Made by a program: the position numbers and the translations under genes. A stretch of 64,000 nt of DNA, taken from Vulcanisaeta distributa JCM 11216. GTDB lineage: Archaea > Thermoproteota > Thermoprotei > Thermoproteales > Thermocladiaceae. Shown one piece after another: positions 49,866 to 59,124 of the stretch (within the stretch, counting starts at the first letter, position 1; every line of letters starts with the position of its first letter). The stretch is taken from the NCBI RefSeq assembly GCF_001315985.1, contig NZ_BBBI01000004.1, positions 105,230-169,229 of the forward strand. The letters are read 5' to 3'. The notes below the pieces were generated by a model. That model saw nothing but the letters and a program-made list of their open reading frames with translations, did no database searches and was not told where the DNA came from.

Positions 49866-51040
49866 TTATGCATAATTAAGTGCCTGGTTAAGGTCGTTAA
49901 TTATGTCCTCGGGGGGGTCCTCGAGACCTACGCTTAGTCTAAGTAGGTTGTCCTTAATGCCTGCCCTGGCCCTATCCTCGGAGCTCCAGTGTGCGTGTGT
50001 TGTGCTCGCTGGGTGCGTTATTATGCTCTCAGTGCCCCCCCGAAGCTTACGCTCGGTATTATCATCTTCACGTGCTTATAGACGGCCATTGCCTCCCTCA
50101 GGCCACCCTTTACCTCAAAACTTACAATACCACCGCAGTTACTGAGTAATTTCTTGGCTATTTCGTAGGTTTCGTGACTATCGAGGCATGGGTAGTAAAC
50201 CCTCTCGACCTTTGGGTGGTCCATTAGGAATTCGGCTACGGCTTTAGCGTTCTCCTCGTGAGTCCTCATCCTGATATGGAGTGTCTTTAACCCTCTATCA
50301 ACTAGAAATGCAGTGAAGGGCTCCATAATCGTACCGAGGAATCTCCTCCACTCCCAAACGCCCTTAATCCTATCATCACTCCCAATTATGAACCCAGCCA
50401 CAGCATCATTATGCCCACTGAGGTACTTGGTGGCGCTGTGAATCACGAAATCCGCACCGTGACTAATCGGCGTGCTGCCCATTGGCGTGGCTAGAGTATT
50501 GTCGACAATGACTACGGCGCCAACCTCGTGGGATGCCTTAACTATCTCGGGGATATCGTAAACCCTAAGGAGTGGGTTTGATACGGACTCAATAAATACC
50601 ACATTGACGCCATTCCTTAAGGAGTTAATGACGTTGTTAGTACCCGGGTCTGTAATTACCGTCTTAACGCCAAACCTGCCCAGCCTCTCCATAAGGACAA
50701 GTGTTGAGCCATAGACGTCAAGGGGGGGCATGAGCACGGTGGAGTCCCTTGAGAGTAGTGCCATCATTAACGTGGTTATTGCGGCCATACCGCTGGATGT
50801 GCCGAGGGCATCCACGCCGTGCTCAAGCTCAGCCATCTTACTCTCCACGGCATGAACCGTCGGATTATCCTCCCTACTATACTTAAGCGGTACCACGCCG
50901 TGTAAGGACGGCCTTTGCTCGGGCTCCCTATAATCGAAGAGTGAGGTTTGGTAAATGGGTTCAATAATGGAGCCAACATCATCATTAACATGCCTTACAC
51001 CTCCACGCACGCTCTTTGTACCCTTGCCCACGAAATTCAC
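49866..51040 (-). CDS. Cys/Met-metabolism PLP enzyme (cystathionine gamma-synthase/lyase type)
   Basis: About 390 residues from GTG 51040. [29 protein letters not shown] and [21 protein letters not shown] are the family N-terminus; [17 protein letters not shown]; the PLP lysine is in [31 protein letters not shown] precedes it. The C-terminus is in another frame: C7 at 50035-50041 should be C5 or C8, giving [20 protein letters not shown]..., ending at TAA 49866. It catalyses gamma-replacement or elimination on homoserine esters, cystathionine or methionine. In the given sequence the frame runs back without a stop into the P5CR gene, which I regard as an indel effect. Confidence 0.88.
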
Positions 51041-51071
51041 GATTTTGACAGAGGTATTAAGTATTGCGTAC

Positions 51072-51920
51072 CTAATCACTGATTTTTGACCTAATGTTAA
51101 TTTCAATCTCCTGACTAATCTCACGCCCCTCCTCGCGGTCTCCTCAATCATCCTCATAATCAAGCCCCCCCTAAGACCACCCTCCTCGGCAACCCTGATA
51201 CCCCTAATGGTGACGCCGCCGGGTGTCGTAACCTCCTCAACAACCTCCCACGGTCTTCTAAACTTAAGTAACTCGGTACTGGTTTCCAGGGTACCCACGG
51301 CTAACTCCCAGGAGATGTCGGTCGGTACGCCAAGCAGTAGCCCAGCCTCCCAGAGAGCCTCGAGTATCAACGCCATGAAGGCAGGCCCCCCCGAGCCACT
51401 AATGGCGGTTATCGCATCCATATAACGCTCATTAACGACAATGCACCTACCCATGGAACCAAATATGTCGCATGCCCTCTTAACATCATCATTGGACGTT
51501 CTCGAGCCAGGCGCAATGGCAGTCACACCCCCCCTCTCAATAACAATGCCTATATTAGGCATGGCCCTAATCACCTTAGAAGGCACAATACCCTCAATAA
51601 CGCTGGTGGTAACCCCCCCTGCAACCACGGAAATGAGTAACTGATCACTACTAAGGACATCACGTATTGGCATCAAGGCATCAGGGACTTGATACGCTTA
51701 ACGGCCAGTATCACCATGTCTGCATCCTTAACAACCTCCACGTTATTCGTGGTCACAAACACGCCGGGTAATTCACGCCTAACCCTACTAACGCTCTCAA
51801 CCCTCCTAACACTACCGCTTATATTAGCAGGATCAACGCCAGACTTATTAGGGACTTGGCTATGGCAGTCCCTATTTTACCAAGCCCGATTATTGCGTAC
51901 CTGGCAATAAAACCACCCAA
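51072..51920 (-). CDS. proC: Pyrroline-5-carboxylate reductase (frame broken)
   Basis: About 280 residues. Start TTG 51920: GGFIARYAIIGLGKIGTAIAKSL is the NADP Rossmann motif, DADMVILAVKRIKSLMP the second strand, and the C-terminal signature reads ITAISGSGGPAFMALILEALWEAG (normally SGSGPA) plus VTTPGGVTIRG. Reduces P5C to proline. Breaks near 51830, near 51672 and a further one near 51117, after which the protein would end EISQEIEINIRSKISD at 51072. Extra Gly at C7 runs (51386-51392; VVAGGVTTS) disturb otherwise conserved motifs. Followed 32 bp later by the PLP enzyme gene. Confidence 0.85.
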
Positions 51921-51978
51921 CGCATTGCAATGAATCACCTATTTATAAGCATTACGTGGATTATAGATAATATAGATT

Positions 51979-52031
51979 GATCAGCCCGGTGATCCACGTC
52001 ATCGCATCCAACGGCTAGGATCTCATCACTA
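51979..52031 (-). ncRNA. C/D box sRNA
   Basis: On the minus strand: C GTGATGA (52023-52029), C' GCGATGA (51999-52005), D CTGA (51981-51984) and a weak D' (TGGA). The C'-D guide is about 14 nt (CGTGGATCACCGGG). Head-to-head with the next sRNA, 38 bp apart, in the gap between proC and a phosphoesterase. Confidence 0.72.
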
Positions 52032-52066
52032 AAGCCTTAAAACCAAAACCCACTTTAAACAATTAT

Positions 52067-52121
52067 TGGTGATGAGGTTCAAGGGCCACGAGCGATGAGG
52101 ATAAACGGCGGAGTACTGACC
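52067..52121 (+). ncRNA. C/D box sRNA
   Basis: Plus strand: C GTGATGA (52069-52075), C' GCGATGA (52092-52098), D CTGA (52116-52119), D' weak (ACGA). The first guide is GGTTCAAGGGCC. The AT-rich interval shared with the divergent sRNA would hold both promoters. Confidence 0.7.
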
Positions 52122-52158
52122 ATTAAATATTAAATAATGCACGTTAAATCAATGCATC

Positions 52159-52911
52159 ATGAACCAAGTGGCAATTACGGCATTACTAACGCTGGGACTA
52201 ATCATTGCATTGATGATTTACGAAATGCCATTCACGTACAGCAATGCTTATGTGGCAACGATGGAGTTAGGTGATGACCCATTAATAATCGCCATATCAG
52301 ACCTACACCTAGAATCAAATAGGAGAGACCTGGGCTGCATTGGTAATTATCTAAGGAGCTTAGGTAAGGATGGCATTTACCTGGTTATTAATGGGGGGGA
52401 CCTATTTGATAAGGCGCACGGGCAAGTACTGAGCCAGAACCATATTCATGAATTAATACACCGCCTAAACCTGGCGGGCATCAATGGGTTGAGGGAGGTG
52501 ATCTACGTGATGGCTATGTATGATCATGATCCAAGGGTTGATCATGAGGAGGCTAGGTACAGTATTAATGGTGTTAGCGTTAGGGTTATTCGTGGAGTAA
52601 TGAAGCTGGTCATAGGCGGTAGGACCTTCTGGTTCCTGCATGGTGATTACGTTGTTAAGAACGGATTAATTGCATCACTAATGAATAAATTACTTAATGG
52701 TTCATACGACAGGTTAATTAGGTTCATACTGAGGGCTGGGAGGGATGATTGGGTCGTGATTGGGCACACGCATGTACCCAACATAAATAATGGACTACGC
52801 ATAGCCAACACAGGTTCGTGGATAGACAGGTTCATAAGCTCCACGAACACCGCAATAATGATTAATGGACTGGGTAACGTGGAACTAATAAGTATTAAAT
52901 GCAATTCCTAA
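52159..52911 (+). CDS. Metallophosphoesterase with N-terminal membrane anchor
   Basis: 250 residues. Helix ITALLTLGLIIALMIYEMP anchors the N-terminus. Catalytic ligands: AISDLHLES (DxH), NGGDLFDKA (GD), a modified third site YVMAMYDHDP where GN[HD] would be expected, FLHGDY and VIGHTHVP (GHxH). Missing GNH suggests altered metal site or an UDP-diacylglucosamine-like branch. Faces the outside or the cytoplasm depending on orientation, which is not readable. ATG 52159 follows TTAAATATTAAATAATG by 25-30 bp. Confidence 0.78.
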   Translation: MNQVAITALLTLGLIIALMIYEMPFTYSNAYVATMELGDDPLIIAISDLHLESNRRDLGCIGNYLRSLGKDGIYLVINGGDLFDKAHGQVLSQNHIHELIHRLNLAGINGLREVIYVMAMYDHDPRVDHEEARYSINGVSVRVIRGVMKLVIGGRTFWFLHGDYVVKNGLIASLMNKLLNGSYDRLIRFILRAGRDDWVVIGHTHVPNINNGLRIANTGSWIDRFISSTNTAIMINGLGNVELISIKCNS

Positions 52912-52972
52912 TCGCATCACGGCTAGGTGAAACCATAGATTTAAATTTAAGGATGTGAAGCATAACCCGTAA

Positions 52973-53672
52973 GTGTCACTGGCCGAGGAGATCAAGAGGG
53001 TTTTACTGGAGAACCCAAATATCCTAGTTGAGGTTCTCGTTTCCAGGCCCGAGATTATTTACCAAGCCCTCGCTAAATTAACGCCATGGCAAAACCTAGC
53101 CACGAAGCACGATGTAGGGGGGGAACTGAGGAAGTACGTAGATGATAAATTCGAAGAATTAAGGAAGGAGATACAGATGATTAGGGACACGATGGCTACT
53201 AAAAGGGATGTCGAGGAACTAAGGAGGTATGTTGATAATCAGATTAAGTTATTATCCATTAAACTTGATGCCCTTGGTGCCCGTTGGGGCGTGGTTAATG
53301 AAGATGCCTTTAGAAATGGCGTGAGGGAGATCCTTAAGGACGCAGGTTACACAGTTGAGAAGTGGCTGTACTACGACGCGGACGGCTACGTCTACGGATA
53401 CCCAAGCGAAATAGAGCTAGACGTAATCATTAAGGATCATATCACCATGATTGTGGAAATATCATCAGCAATAAGGAGGAGCGACTTAATCATCATTAAG
53501 CGCAAGGCCGAGCTCTACATGAAGGCTACAGGCAGAACAGTTGATAAGGTACTGGCGATAACGCCATACATAGGCGATAAGAACCCCCGACTACGTAAGG
53601 GTCATGGCAGAGAGGATGGGGGGGATAAAGGTAATAACGCCCGAGGGCATGGCAGGGCAGGGGGGGCAGTAA
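52973..53672 (+). CDS. DUF3782-type coiled-coil plus PD-(D/E)xK nuclease-like protein (frame broken)
   Basis: About 233 residues. Residues 35-105 are a coiled coil with the repeated motif TKHDV..ELRKYVDDKFEELRKE and TKRDVEELRRYVDNQ. The C-terminal domain ARWGVVNEDAFRNGVREILKDAGYTVEKW...EIELDVIIKDHITMIVEISSAIRRSDLIIIKRKAELY carries the PD-(D/E)xK layout (ELDVII...VEISS). A C5 run (53586-53590) should be C4, giving NPDYVRVMAERMG(G)IKVITPEGMAGQ and TAA at 53672. A family common in Thermoproteales and Sulfolobales; role unknown, possibly nucleic-acid related. Confidence 0.75.
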
Positions 53673-54281
53673 TCACGGGTGTTTAACCTCGGTGGTTAAT
53701 AAGGCGATGCCAATCATTAACCAGGCAATTAGTAGCAGTACTAGCCCAATGATTATCGGCGTCAGTACGGAACCCACTATATAGAGTAAACCGCCAATCC
53801 TAACGTAATCACTACCCGTATATGTATAGGTCCTCCTGGCAATGCGGTACATGAATACTGACGAGGCGATTAGTGGTATAGACGCGAAGATGCCCGCGGC
53901 CATTATCAACTCCATAAACTGTAGAAGCTCGGTGAACGGAGTATACACAAACCCGGACACGCCATTACGCCCATAATACACGCCAGGCATGCCAATGGCG
54001 TGGGTTATAATCATAACAAGCATGGAGAAGGTGGGGGGGTTATGAATGAGGAAGAGCAGGAAAAAGCTAATTATGAATATGGCGAATGCCACAACGGTTA
54101 ATATGAACCAGGTAATCGCATCGTTCCTCAATGAATTATCATGAAGATTATTGGCGATCTCAATAATTCCCATCAGGAATATAACCATACCAACAACACC
54201 CAACACGCCATAGCCAAGAAAACCAACACCAGCGAGTATTGCGCCAACTCCTGTCATAACCCTGGCACTACCCAAGTCCAT
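53673..54281 (-). CDS. DUF996-like polytopic membrane protein
   Basis: 202 residues with five to six helices, Gly-rich first helices (ILAGVGFLGYGVLGVVGMVIFLMGIIEIANNLHD) and a charged DNSLRNDAI loop, as in DUF996 proteins. Function unknown. Ends on the base after the previous stop (convergent). Preceded by a duplicated TATA-like element on its strand. Confidence 0.65.
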   Translation of the reverse strand: MDLGSARVMTGVGAILAGVGFLGYGVLGVVGMVIFLMGIIEIANNLHDNSLRNDAITWFILTVVAFAIFIISFFLLFLIHNPPTFSMLVMIITHAIGMPGVYYGRNGVSGFVYTPFTELLQFMELIMAAGIFASIPLIASSVFMYRIARRTYTYTGSDYVRIGGLLYIVGSVLTPIIIGLVLLLIAWLMIGIALLTTEVKHP

Positions 54282-54301
54282 GGCTAATAATGATGCAGCA
54301 A

Positions 54302-54325
54302 GCCATTATTTAAGCCATTATTTAA
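54302..54325 (-). promoter_or_regulatory. Tandem TATA-like repeat
   Basis: The 12-mer GCCATTATTTAA (plus strand) occurs twice in a row. On the minus strand each copy reads TTAAATAATGGC, and the nearer one is 25-32 bp before the ATG of the DUF996-like gene, the spacing of a leaderless archaeal promoter. The second copy may give a second start or be a regulator site. Confidence 0.55.
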
Positions 54326-54669
54326 GCAATGCACTAATCATATATTGATAAGGGCTAAAAATACATGAAATGCTAAGTAATTAAAATATGACAATAATAG
54401 CTATGCCTAATCGAGATTGCGCGTAGTCCCATCTATATGTAATTGAAATAAAGACCTGTGTGAGTAGGTGCGGGCGCGCGCATTGGGCTATGGCATAAAT
54501 ACTATATTTATAAATATTGATTAAATAAATAATTTATTTATTAATTAATTGCTCAAGAGCCTGAAACGTGATTTTATGTTCTATATAGTCCGTATTTCTG
54601 ACTCACGTATTTAACTTCTTGGGAAGGCTTATATGGTTTTATTTTTGTTAACTATGCAAGTGCTTAGGT
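54326..54669 (+). other. AT-rich intergenic region
   Basis: 344 bp without a credible gene. Contains AATAAAT-n5-ATTTATT inverted repeat around 54525-54545 and a GC island (GTGCGGGCGCGCGCATTGGG, 54467-54486). TTATATGG about 35-40 bp before ATG 54670 may be the promoter of the coiled-coil gene. Confidence 0.4.
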
Positions 54670-55350
54670 ATGGATGAGGTGCTAATTGGGTTTGTCGGTG
54701 TGGTGATTACGGTAGTGGTATCGGCAGTATCTACGGCGTATTGGTTGGGCGGTAAATTCAGGGGGGGCATTGAAGATAGGCTTAATGAGTTATGGAGGAG
54801 ATTAGGTGGTATTGAGCCTGAGTTGAGTGGTATAAAGGCTGAATTAAGTGATGTTGAGGCTAGGTTGGATAGGGTTGAGGGTAAGGTTTCACGGCTTAGG
54901 AGGTCCATTCTTGACTTTGCAACAACCATACGTAATTCCCAGGAGTTCGTGATAGAGATGCTGACTTACGAGGGCACGTTGAGGCCTGAAGCTGCTTCTG
55001 TCATTAGGGGTGAGTTGGGTAGGCTCTTTGAGTCTCTGGTCAGTAGGATTGGTGGTAATCCCTTGACTAAGGAGGAGCTCGAGGAGATTAGGAAGTATAT
55101 TCAGAAGGAGGAGTTGACGCTTGAGGAGGCGTATAGGTTTAAGGAGCTTGCTTGGAAATTGGTCAGGGAGTATAGGTATAGATTTCCTGACGTGTGGAAG
55201 ATTTACTGGTACGCAGTAGCTTGGATTGGCTGGGCAGCGAGACTTGAGAAGGAGAGAGGTGTTAAGGGCATTGGCGGCAGGGTAAGTAAGGTCAATAAAC
55301 TTGGTAATTATGAATCCTTAGGCCTAAGCATTCGATTTGCACTGTGTTAG
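54670..55350 (+). CDS. Membrane-anchored coiled-coil protein, unknown
   Basis: 226 residues. N-terminal helix LIGFVGVVITVVVSAVSTAYWLG anchors it; residues 30-80 are a heptad coiled coil (DRLNELWRRLGGIEPELSGIKAELSDVEARLDRVEGKVSRL). The rest is helical and charged, with FPDVWKIYWYAVAWIGWAARLEKERGV. Resembles lineage-specific hypothetical proteins of Thermoproteales rather than a named family. The 3' end overlaps the convergent PaREP1 gene by 27 bp. Confidence 0.6.
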   Translation: MDEVLIGFVGVVITVVVSAVSTAYWLGGKFRGGIEDRLNELWRRLGGIEPELSGIKAELSDVEARLDRVEGKVSRLRRSILDFATTIRNSQEFVIEMLTYEGTLRPEAASVIRGELGRLFESLVSRIGGNPLTKEELEEIRKYIQKEELTLEEAYRFKELAWKLVREYRYRFPDVWKIYWYAVAWIGWAARLEKERGVKGIGGRVSKVNKLGNYESLGLSIRFALC

Positions 55351-55857
55351 GTCTATGAATTCCTCCTTAACTAGTTCCCGGTATATGGTTGCCATGTCAC
55401 TTAGAAATTTACAGATGAATTCCTCGGCATCATCATCGCTTCTAAATACGCTGAATACGCCCTCCCTATCAGGCCCATTATACTGATACCTATGTAATTC
55501 AAGGGACGCCAGGGTTAGGTACGGCATCATGGGATTGAGGGCACTGAGTATCTTTGATACCTCAAACATCCTAGTCACTGGCATGAAGGCAATAATATAC
55601 AGCGCCTCATTAATCCTTTCCCTCAATCCCCCCCTAACCTTAACCCTACGCCTATACACCTTGCTCAATTCATTAATTTCGCCTGCGGATATTGCCGCGA
55701 GGAATGATTTCCATGCTTGAAATGCCTTACCGGCGGCGTTTCTAGTCAACCCCCCCTCATCCAGGAACCTCCTAGCCAGCTCAGCCTCGTACCTAGCCTC
55801 AAGAAGTCTCGTCCTCCTATAACCATCAATGTCAAACCAGGGCTTTGGAAGCTCCAT
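55324..55857 (-). CDS. PaREP1-family protein
   Basis: 177 residues, helical. LLEARYEAELARRFLDEGGLTRNAAGKAFQAWKSFLAAIS is the PaREP1/HEPN-like signature ('A..fl..Gl.rNAa.KaFqAWKa.laA'). The family was named for its many copies in Pyrobaculum aerophilum; the fold is HEPN-like, so RNA-directed toxin activity is possible but unproven. FLDEGGL has one extra Gly at a C7 run. Confidence 0.82.
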   Translation of the reverse strand: MELPKPWFDIDGYRRTRLLEARYEAELARRFLDEGGLTRNAAGKAFQAWKSFLAAISAGEINELSKVYRRRVKVRGGLRERINEALYIIAFMPVTRMFEVSKILSALNPMMPYLTLASLELHRYQYNGPDREGVFSVFRSDDDAEEFICKFLSDMATIYRELVKEEFIDLTQCKSNA

Positions 55858-55981
55858 GGCTAGGCATTAATTGGCTTCATGAGCTAATAAACTCTATGCA
55901 ATGCCGGCAATAGCTAGCACCAGTTATAGTGTCTGATCACTCAATCCGTGTTTATAACCAGGTCCGTAGAAGCCGTGAGTA

Positions 55982-56935
55982 ATGCACTATAGAGTCCTGG
56001 GTAGTACCGGCATTAAGGTTTCGGAGGTTAGCTTTGGCGCTTGGGTTATTGGTACGGGCATGTATGGAGTGCATGACCGCGATCATGACATGGCCCTAAT
56101 AAGGATGGCCTTAGACCTCGGCATCAATACCTTTGATACCGCGGACATGTACGGTGATGGACTTAGCGAGAAGATACTTGGTGAGGCTCTTAGGGGGGGT
56201 TATGACGTTAATGTATTCACAAAGGTTGGTTATGAGGTTGGTAAAATAATTAATGGTAGGCATATCCAGAACTTCAGCGTTAATCACATCATTAATGCCG
56301 CCAGGGAATCCTTCAATAGGCTGGGTAGGAGGATAACACTCCTTCAACTCCATAACCCACCGATCAACGTAATTAGGGACAGGGAGTTGCATAGGGCTTT
56401 GCTAAAGCTTGTGGAGGATGGGTACGTTGAGCACGTGGGCGTCGCCCTCGGCCCTGAAACGAACATACTCAATGAAGGCTTGGCAGCTATTGATGAGGGT
56501 TACGAATCAATAATGTTCGTATTCAACATTCTAGAGCAGGAACCCGGCAGGACATTGATGAGGCGTGGTGCTGAGAGGTCTATTGGCTTGATAACCAGGG
56601 TTCCGCATGCCTCAAACGTATTAACGAGTAGGCAGGACATAAACTTTAGGCCAAATGACCACAGGAACCTAAGGGATAGGGATTGGTTAATTAAGGCCTT
56701 GGATTTCACGAATACGAGGATTAAGCCCATAGCCCAGTCCCTGGGTATGGACCTGGAGACCCTAGCTATTAAGTACGTGCTTTCCTACCCAGTAAGCACG
56801 GTAATGATTACAGCAACAAGCATTGAGGAATTGACGAAGTACGTGGGCGCCGCCGACGGCAATTACCTAAATGATGACACTGTAAGGGCCCTAGAAAGCC
56901 TTTACGCGGAATTCACGAAATCGCTCAATGGGTGA
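55982..56935 (+). CDS. Aldo/keto reductase
   Basis: 317 residues, complete TIM barrel. HYRVLGSTGIKVSEVSFGAWVIGTGMYG, catalytic Asp/Tyr in NTFDTADMYGDGLSEKILGEAL, Lys in NVFTKVGYE, His in LLQLHNPP. NADPH-dependent carbonyl reductase of unknown substrate. LGEALRGGYDVNVFTKVG carries an extra Gly at a G7 run. TATA GTTTATAACC about 27 bp before ATG indicates a leaderless mRNA. Confidence 0.92.
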   Translation: MHYRVLGSTGIKVSEVSFGAWVIGTGMYGVHDRDHDMALIRMALDLGINTFDTADMYGDGLSEKILGEALRGGYDVNVFTKVGYEVGKIINGRHIQNFSVNHIINAARESFNRLGRRITLLQLHNPPINVIRDRELHRALLKLVEDGYVEHVGVALGPETNILNEGLAAIDEGYESIMFVFNILEQEPGRTLMRRGAERSIGLITRVPHASNVLTSRQDINFRPNDHRNLRDRDWLIKALDFTNTRIKPIAQSLGMDLETLAIKYVLSYPVSTVMITATSIEELTKYVGAADGNYLNDDTVRALESLYAEFTKSLNG

Positions 56936-56937
56936 GG

Positions 56938-56991
56938 CATCAAGAACCCAAGTTCCTCATCACTCGCCATCAGTCATGGCGGTCATCTTCA
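56938..56991 (-). ncRNA. Probable C/D box sRNA
   Basis: On the minus strand: C-like AAGATGA (56983-56989), D' CTGA (56970-56973), C' GTGATGA (56957-56963) and a degenerate D TTGA (56940-56943). Its second guide GGAACTTGGGTT matches that of the sRNA at 13.6 kb with one change. It begins right after the stop of the aldo/keto reductase on the other strand. Confidence 0.55.
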
Positions 56992-57036
56992 CACGGCATA
57001 TAGCACCGCAGCATTTATATCCATTTCTAGCTGGGA

Positions 57037-57462
57037 TCACGCGTTACCACGTATTATGGCATCAACGAATTCCCCCCCAAAGCTAATGGCGTTACTCGTT
57101 GACTTGAGCATTTGCCTATCCTCAGTCACCAACACGAAGCCCATGCTCTCCGCGGCATATACATAACTCGCATCGTAAAAAGTCAAACCCCCCCTACTTA
57201 CCGACAACCTTAACACCTCGGCAATAGGCGGGTCAGCGAGTATGTTAATCTGCCTTAAAATCTCCTGAATCAACTCGGCGGCTCTGTCAAGGTCCTTAAT
57301 ACGCTTGAATATATATGCCTCCTTCCATAACACATTACCTATTTCATATATTGTTAGGTGCAGTATGTGAATGTTCTTAATGATCCTTCCCTGAGAAATA
57401 ATATCGCCCCGTTGAACCAATAGGAATAGGGCTGAGGCATCGAGTAGGTACTTACCTTGCAT
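57037..57462 (-). CDS. vapC: VapC-like PIN-domain toxin
   Basis: 141 residues. PIN acidic residues: YLLDASALFLLVQ (Asp), LTIYEIGNVLWKEA (Glu), SRGGLTFYDASYVYAAESMGFVLVTED (Asp, Asp). Predicted Mg-dependent ribonuclease that cleaves tRNA or mRNA. Its start overlaps the antitoxin gene by 11 bp. The sequence VSRGGLTFYDA has one extra Gly at a C7 run (57187-57193). Confidence 0.9.
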   Translation of the reverse strand: MQGKYLLDASALFLLVQRGDIISQGRIIKNIHILHLTIYEIGNVLWKEAYIFKRIKDLDRAAELIQEILRQINILADPPIAEVLRLSVSRGGLTFYDASYVYAAESMGFVLVTEDRQMLKSTSNAISFGGEFVDAIIRGNA

Positions 57463-57682
57463 CCCTATCCTCCCTTATTAACCTAACAACCTCCTCCTCA
57501 CTAACACCACTAAGCAGTTCCCTAAGCTCATCAGCCATCCTCCTCAACCTCTCCCTCTCCTTCTCCTCAATCGCCTCCTCGAGCGCCCTCTCGACAACTT
57601 CCCTAATATTTATACCAAGTCTCTCAGCCCTCTCCTTCAACTCCCTCCTAACCCTAACGGTGAGAATCACGGTAGAGCCCAC
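57452..57682 (-). CDS. vapB: VapB-like antitoxin, ribbon-helix-helix
   Basis: 76 residues. STVILTVRVRRELKERAERLGINIREVVERALEEAIEE is an RHH DNA-binding domain; the Arg/Glu-rich tail EKERERLRRMADELRELLSGVSEEEVVRLI would wrap the PIN toxin. Typically represses its own promoter, the AT-rich stretch 57683-57750. Confidence 0.88.
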   Translation of the reverse strand: MGSTVILTVRVRRELKERAERLGINIREVVERALEEAIEEKERERLRRMADELRELLSGVSEEEVVRLIREDRDAR

Positions 57683-57751
57683 GTATGTAATACCGAATAC
57701 TATAATATAAATTTTTCGTAATATTAAATTCGTAATACGAAAACCAACATA

Positions 57752-58042
57752 TCAATCCTCCTCCGAACCACAGATCTCATCAATCACCTCATTAATGTCA
57801 CCATTAGTCTCAAAGTCAATAACCTCAGGCTTATCACCACCAAGCAATGCGTAAGCCACGCCATCACTGCTCAATAGCACGTATGTGCAGGACTTAATGA
57901 GTATGTAATCACCAAGCTCTACATAACCCATTGTGTAGAGAGCCTTCCTATAATTATCCTCAACAAACCTAATCAACTTCATGAAAGACTCCACATCACC
58001 ATCCTCAACACCAACCAACAAATCCTCAATCGAATCCTCCAC
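57752..58042 (-). CDS. Small acidic hypothetical protein
   Basis: 96 residues, acidic, starting GTG. Segments MEDSIEDLLVGVEDGDVESFMKLIRFVEDNYRKALYTMGYVELGDY and a C-terminal IDFETNGDINEVIDEICGSEED. No known motif. The reading frame has normal codon use for the region. Lies 70 bp from vapBC but not obviously linked. Confidence 0.5.
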   Translation of the reverse strand: MEDSIEDLLVGVEDGDVESFMKLIRFVEDNYRKALYTMGYVELGDYILIKSCTYVLLSSDGVAYALLGGDKPEVIDFETNGDINEVIDEICGSEED

Positions 58043-58266
58043 AGGTTAAGTTCTATGCGGTCAAATAAAAAACTCACCTTGCGTTATTAAGTAATTTAAG
58101 TAATGAAATTAAGGGCATAAAACATTTTTTGGGGGGGTTATTGATTAATATTTTTCAAGATAGTATCAAGAAAAATAAAATTAGTAGACAACCATGATCA
58201 ATTCTGCTCGTCGCATTATTAAGAACATTCGAAGTAAAAAAGCCTAGAACAGAGACTTGTTAACGT
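58043..58266 (+). promoter_or_regulatory. Intergenic region before the secreted-protein pair
   Basis: 224 bp, AT-rich, with a TTTTTTGGGGGGG element (G7 at 58131-58137) outside any gene. The start ATG 58267 has no strong Shine-Dalgarno. No RNA motif seen. Confidence 0.4.
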
Positions 58267-59124
58267 ATGAAATTGATAGAAATGCATCGATTGTTACCCA
58301 TAGCAATACTAGTTATTACCATACTAACACTAGCCCATGTGAATTACGCCTTTGCAATACAGCCCACTGATTTTGGGTGGGTATGTGAGCAGGGACCCAT
58401 GGTTGCTGAGGGCGTTTTATGGACACCGATAATACTACTCAATTCTCCATATGCTGGAAATGCGAGTGCCACCCAGGGTCTCACTTACACGGCAACTTAC
58501 ACGTTCACTTCAGGCCCGGTCACTTTGACAAGCCAGGTCTCAACACAGTTATCTCAAACTATCTATGCAAACAACGGTCAGGCAGTCGGTCTCTTTAGGC
58601 TCGATGTTTGGGCGATTTACAGCACAGAGATGGTCGCAGTTCCTTACCCGGCCTATGAGCCGTGCACTCAGTCATACGTGGCCCAAGATCTAGGTCCAGC
58701 GTTGGTGAACAACGCACCGTATTATAAGGTCATACAGATATTACCACCGGGGGGGACGACCACGGACCAAAACGAACCTAATCAAGTGTATGCAACGATT
58801 TACAATGGGACTGGTTACTACTCCGTAACCTTTAATAATGGCTTTAGCAATAATTTAGTGGGGACATACGATATGTGCAGCGCTAATACGCTTATGACTT
58901 TGTTTGTTTCGAGTACATCAACAACGTTACTAACCACTGGCGTGGGTGTTTCGATAAATGGCTATAGCAGTAGCGGTTCTGCCACAATACAGACAACCAC
59001 AACAAATGCCTGGACCTACACATTGGAGCCAGGTTATATATACACGATATCTAAGGCAGGCGGTCAGGGGGGGCCAGCATACGCCTTTGAGACTCAGCCT
59101 GCAATGGTTAGGGGGGGTGAGTGA
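58267..59124 (+). CDS. Secreted protein, unknown family
   Basis: 285 residues. A signal peptide (LLPIAILVITILTLAHVNYAFA) precedes a mature chain rich in Thr, Ser, Tyr and Asn with sequons (NAS, NGT) and few charges, beta-rich. Three or four Cys (WVCEQG, PCTQSY, DMCSAN). Composition resembles the proteins of the 4.6-kb insertion. It overlaps the next ORF by 4 bp, suggesting co-translation with a membrane-anchored partner. Confidence 0.6.
   Translation: MKLIEMHRLLPIAILVITILTLAHVNYAFAIQPTDFGWVCEQGPMVAEGVLWTPIILLNSPYAGNASATQGLTYTATYTFTSGPVTLTSQVSTQLSQTIYANNGQAVGLFRLDVWAIYSTEMVAVPYPAYEPCTQSYVAQDLGPALVNNAPYYKVIQILPPGGTTTDQNEPNQVYATIYNGTGYYSVTFNNGFSNNLVGTYDMCSANTLMTLFVSSTSTTLLTTGVGVSINGYSSSGSATIQTTTTNAWTYTLEPGYIYTISKAGGQGGPAYAFETQPAMVRGGE

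Noticed and set aside
49866..51920. A 551-residue open frame joining P5C reductase to a PLP-dependent Cys/Met enzyme
   Set aside because: Not a known fusion; both enzymes have their own natural ends and starts, and one base near 51117 restores a P5CR stop at 51072. Taken as an indel effect.
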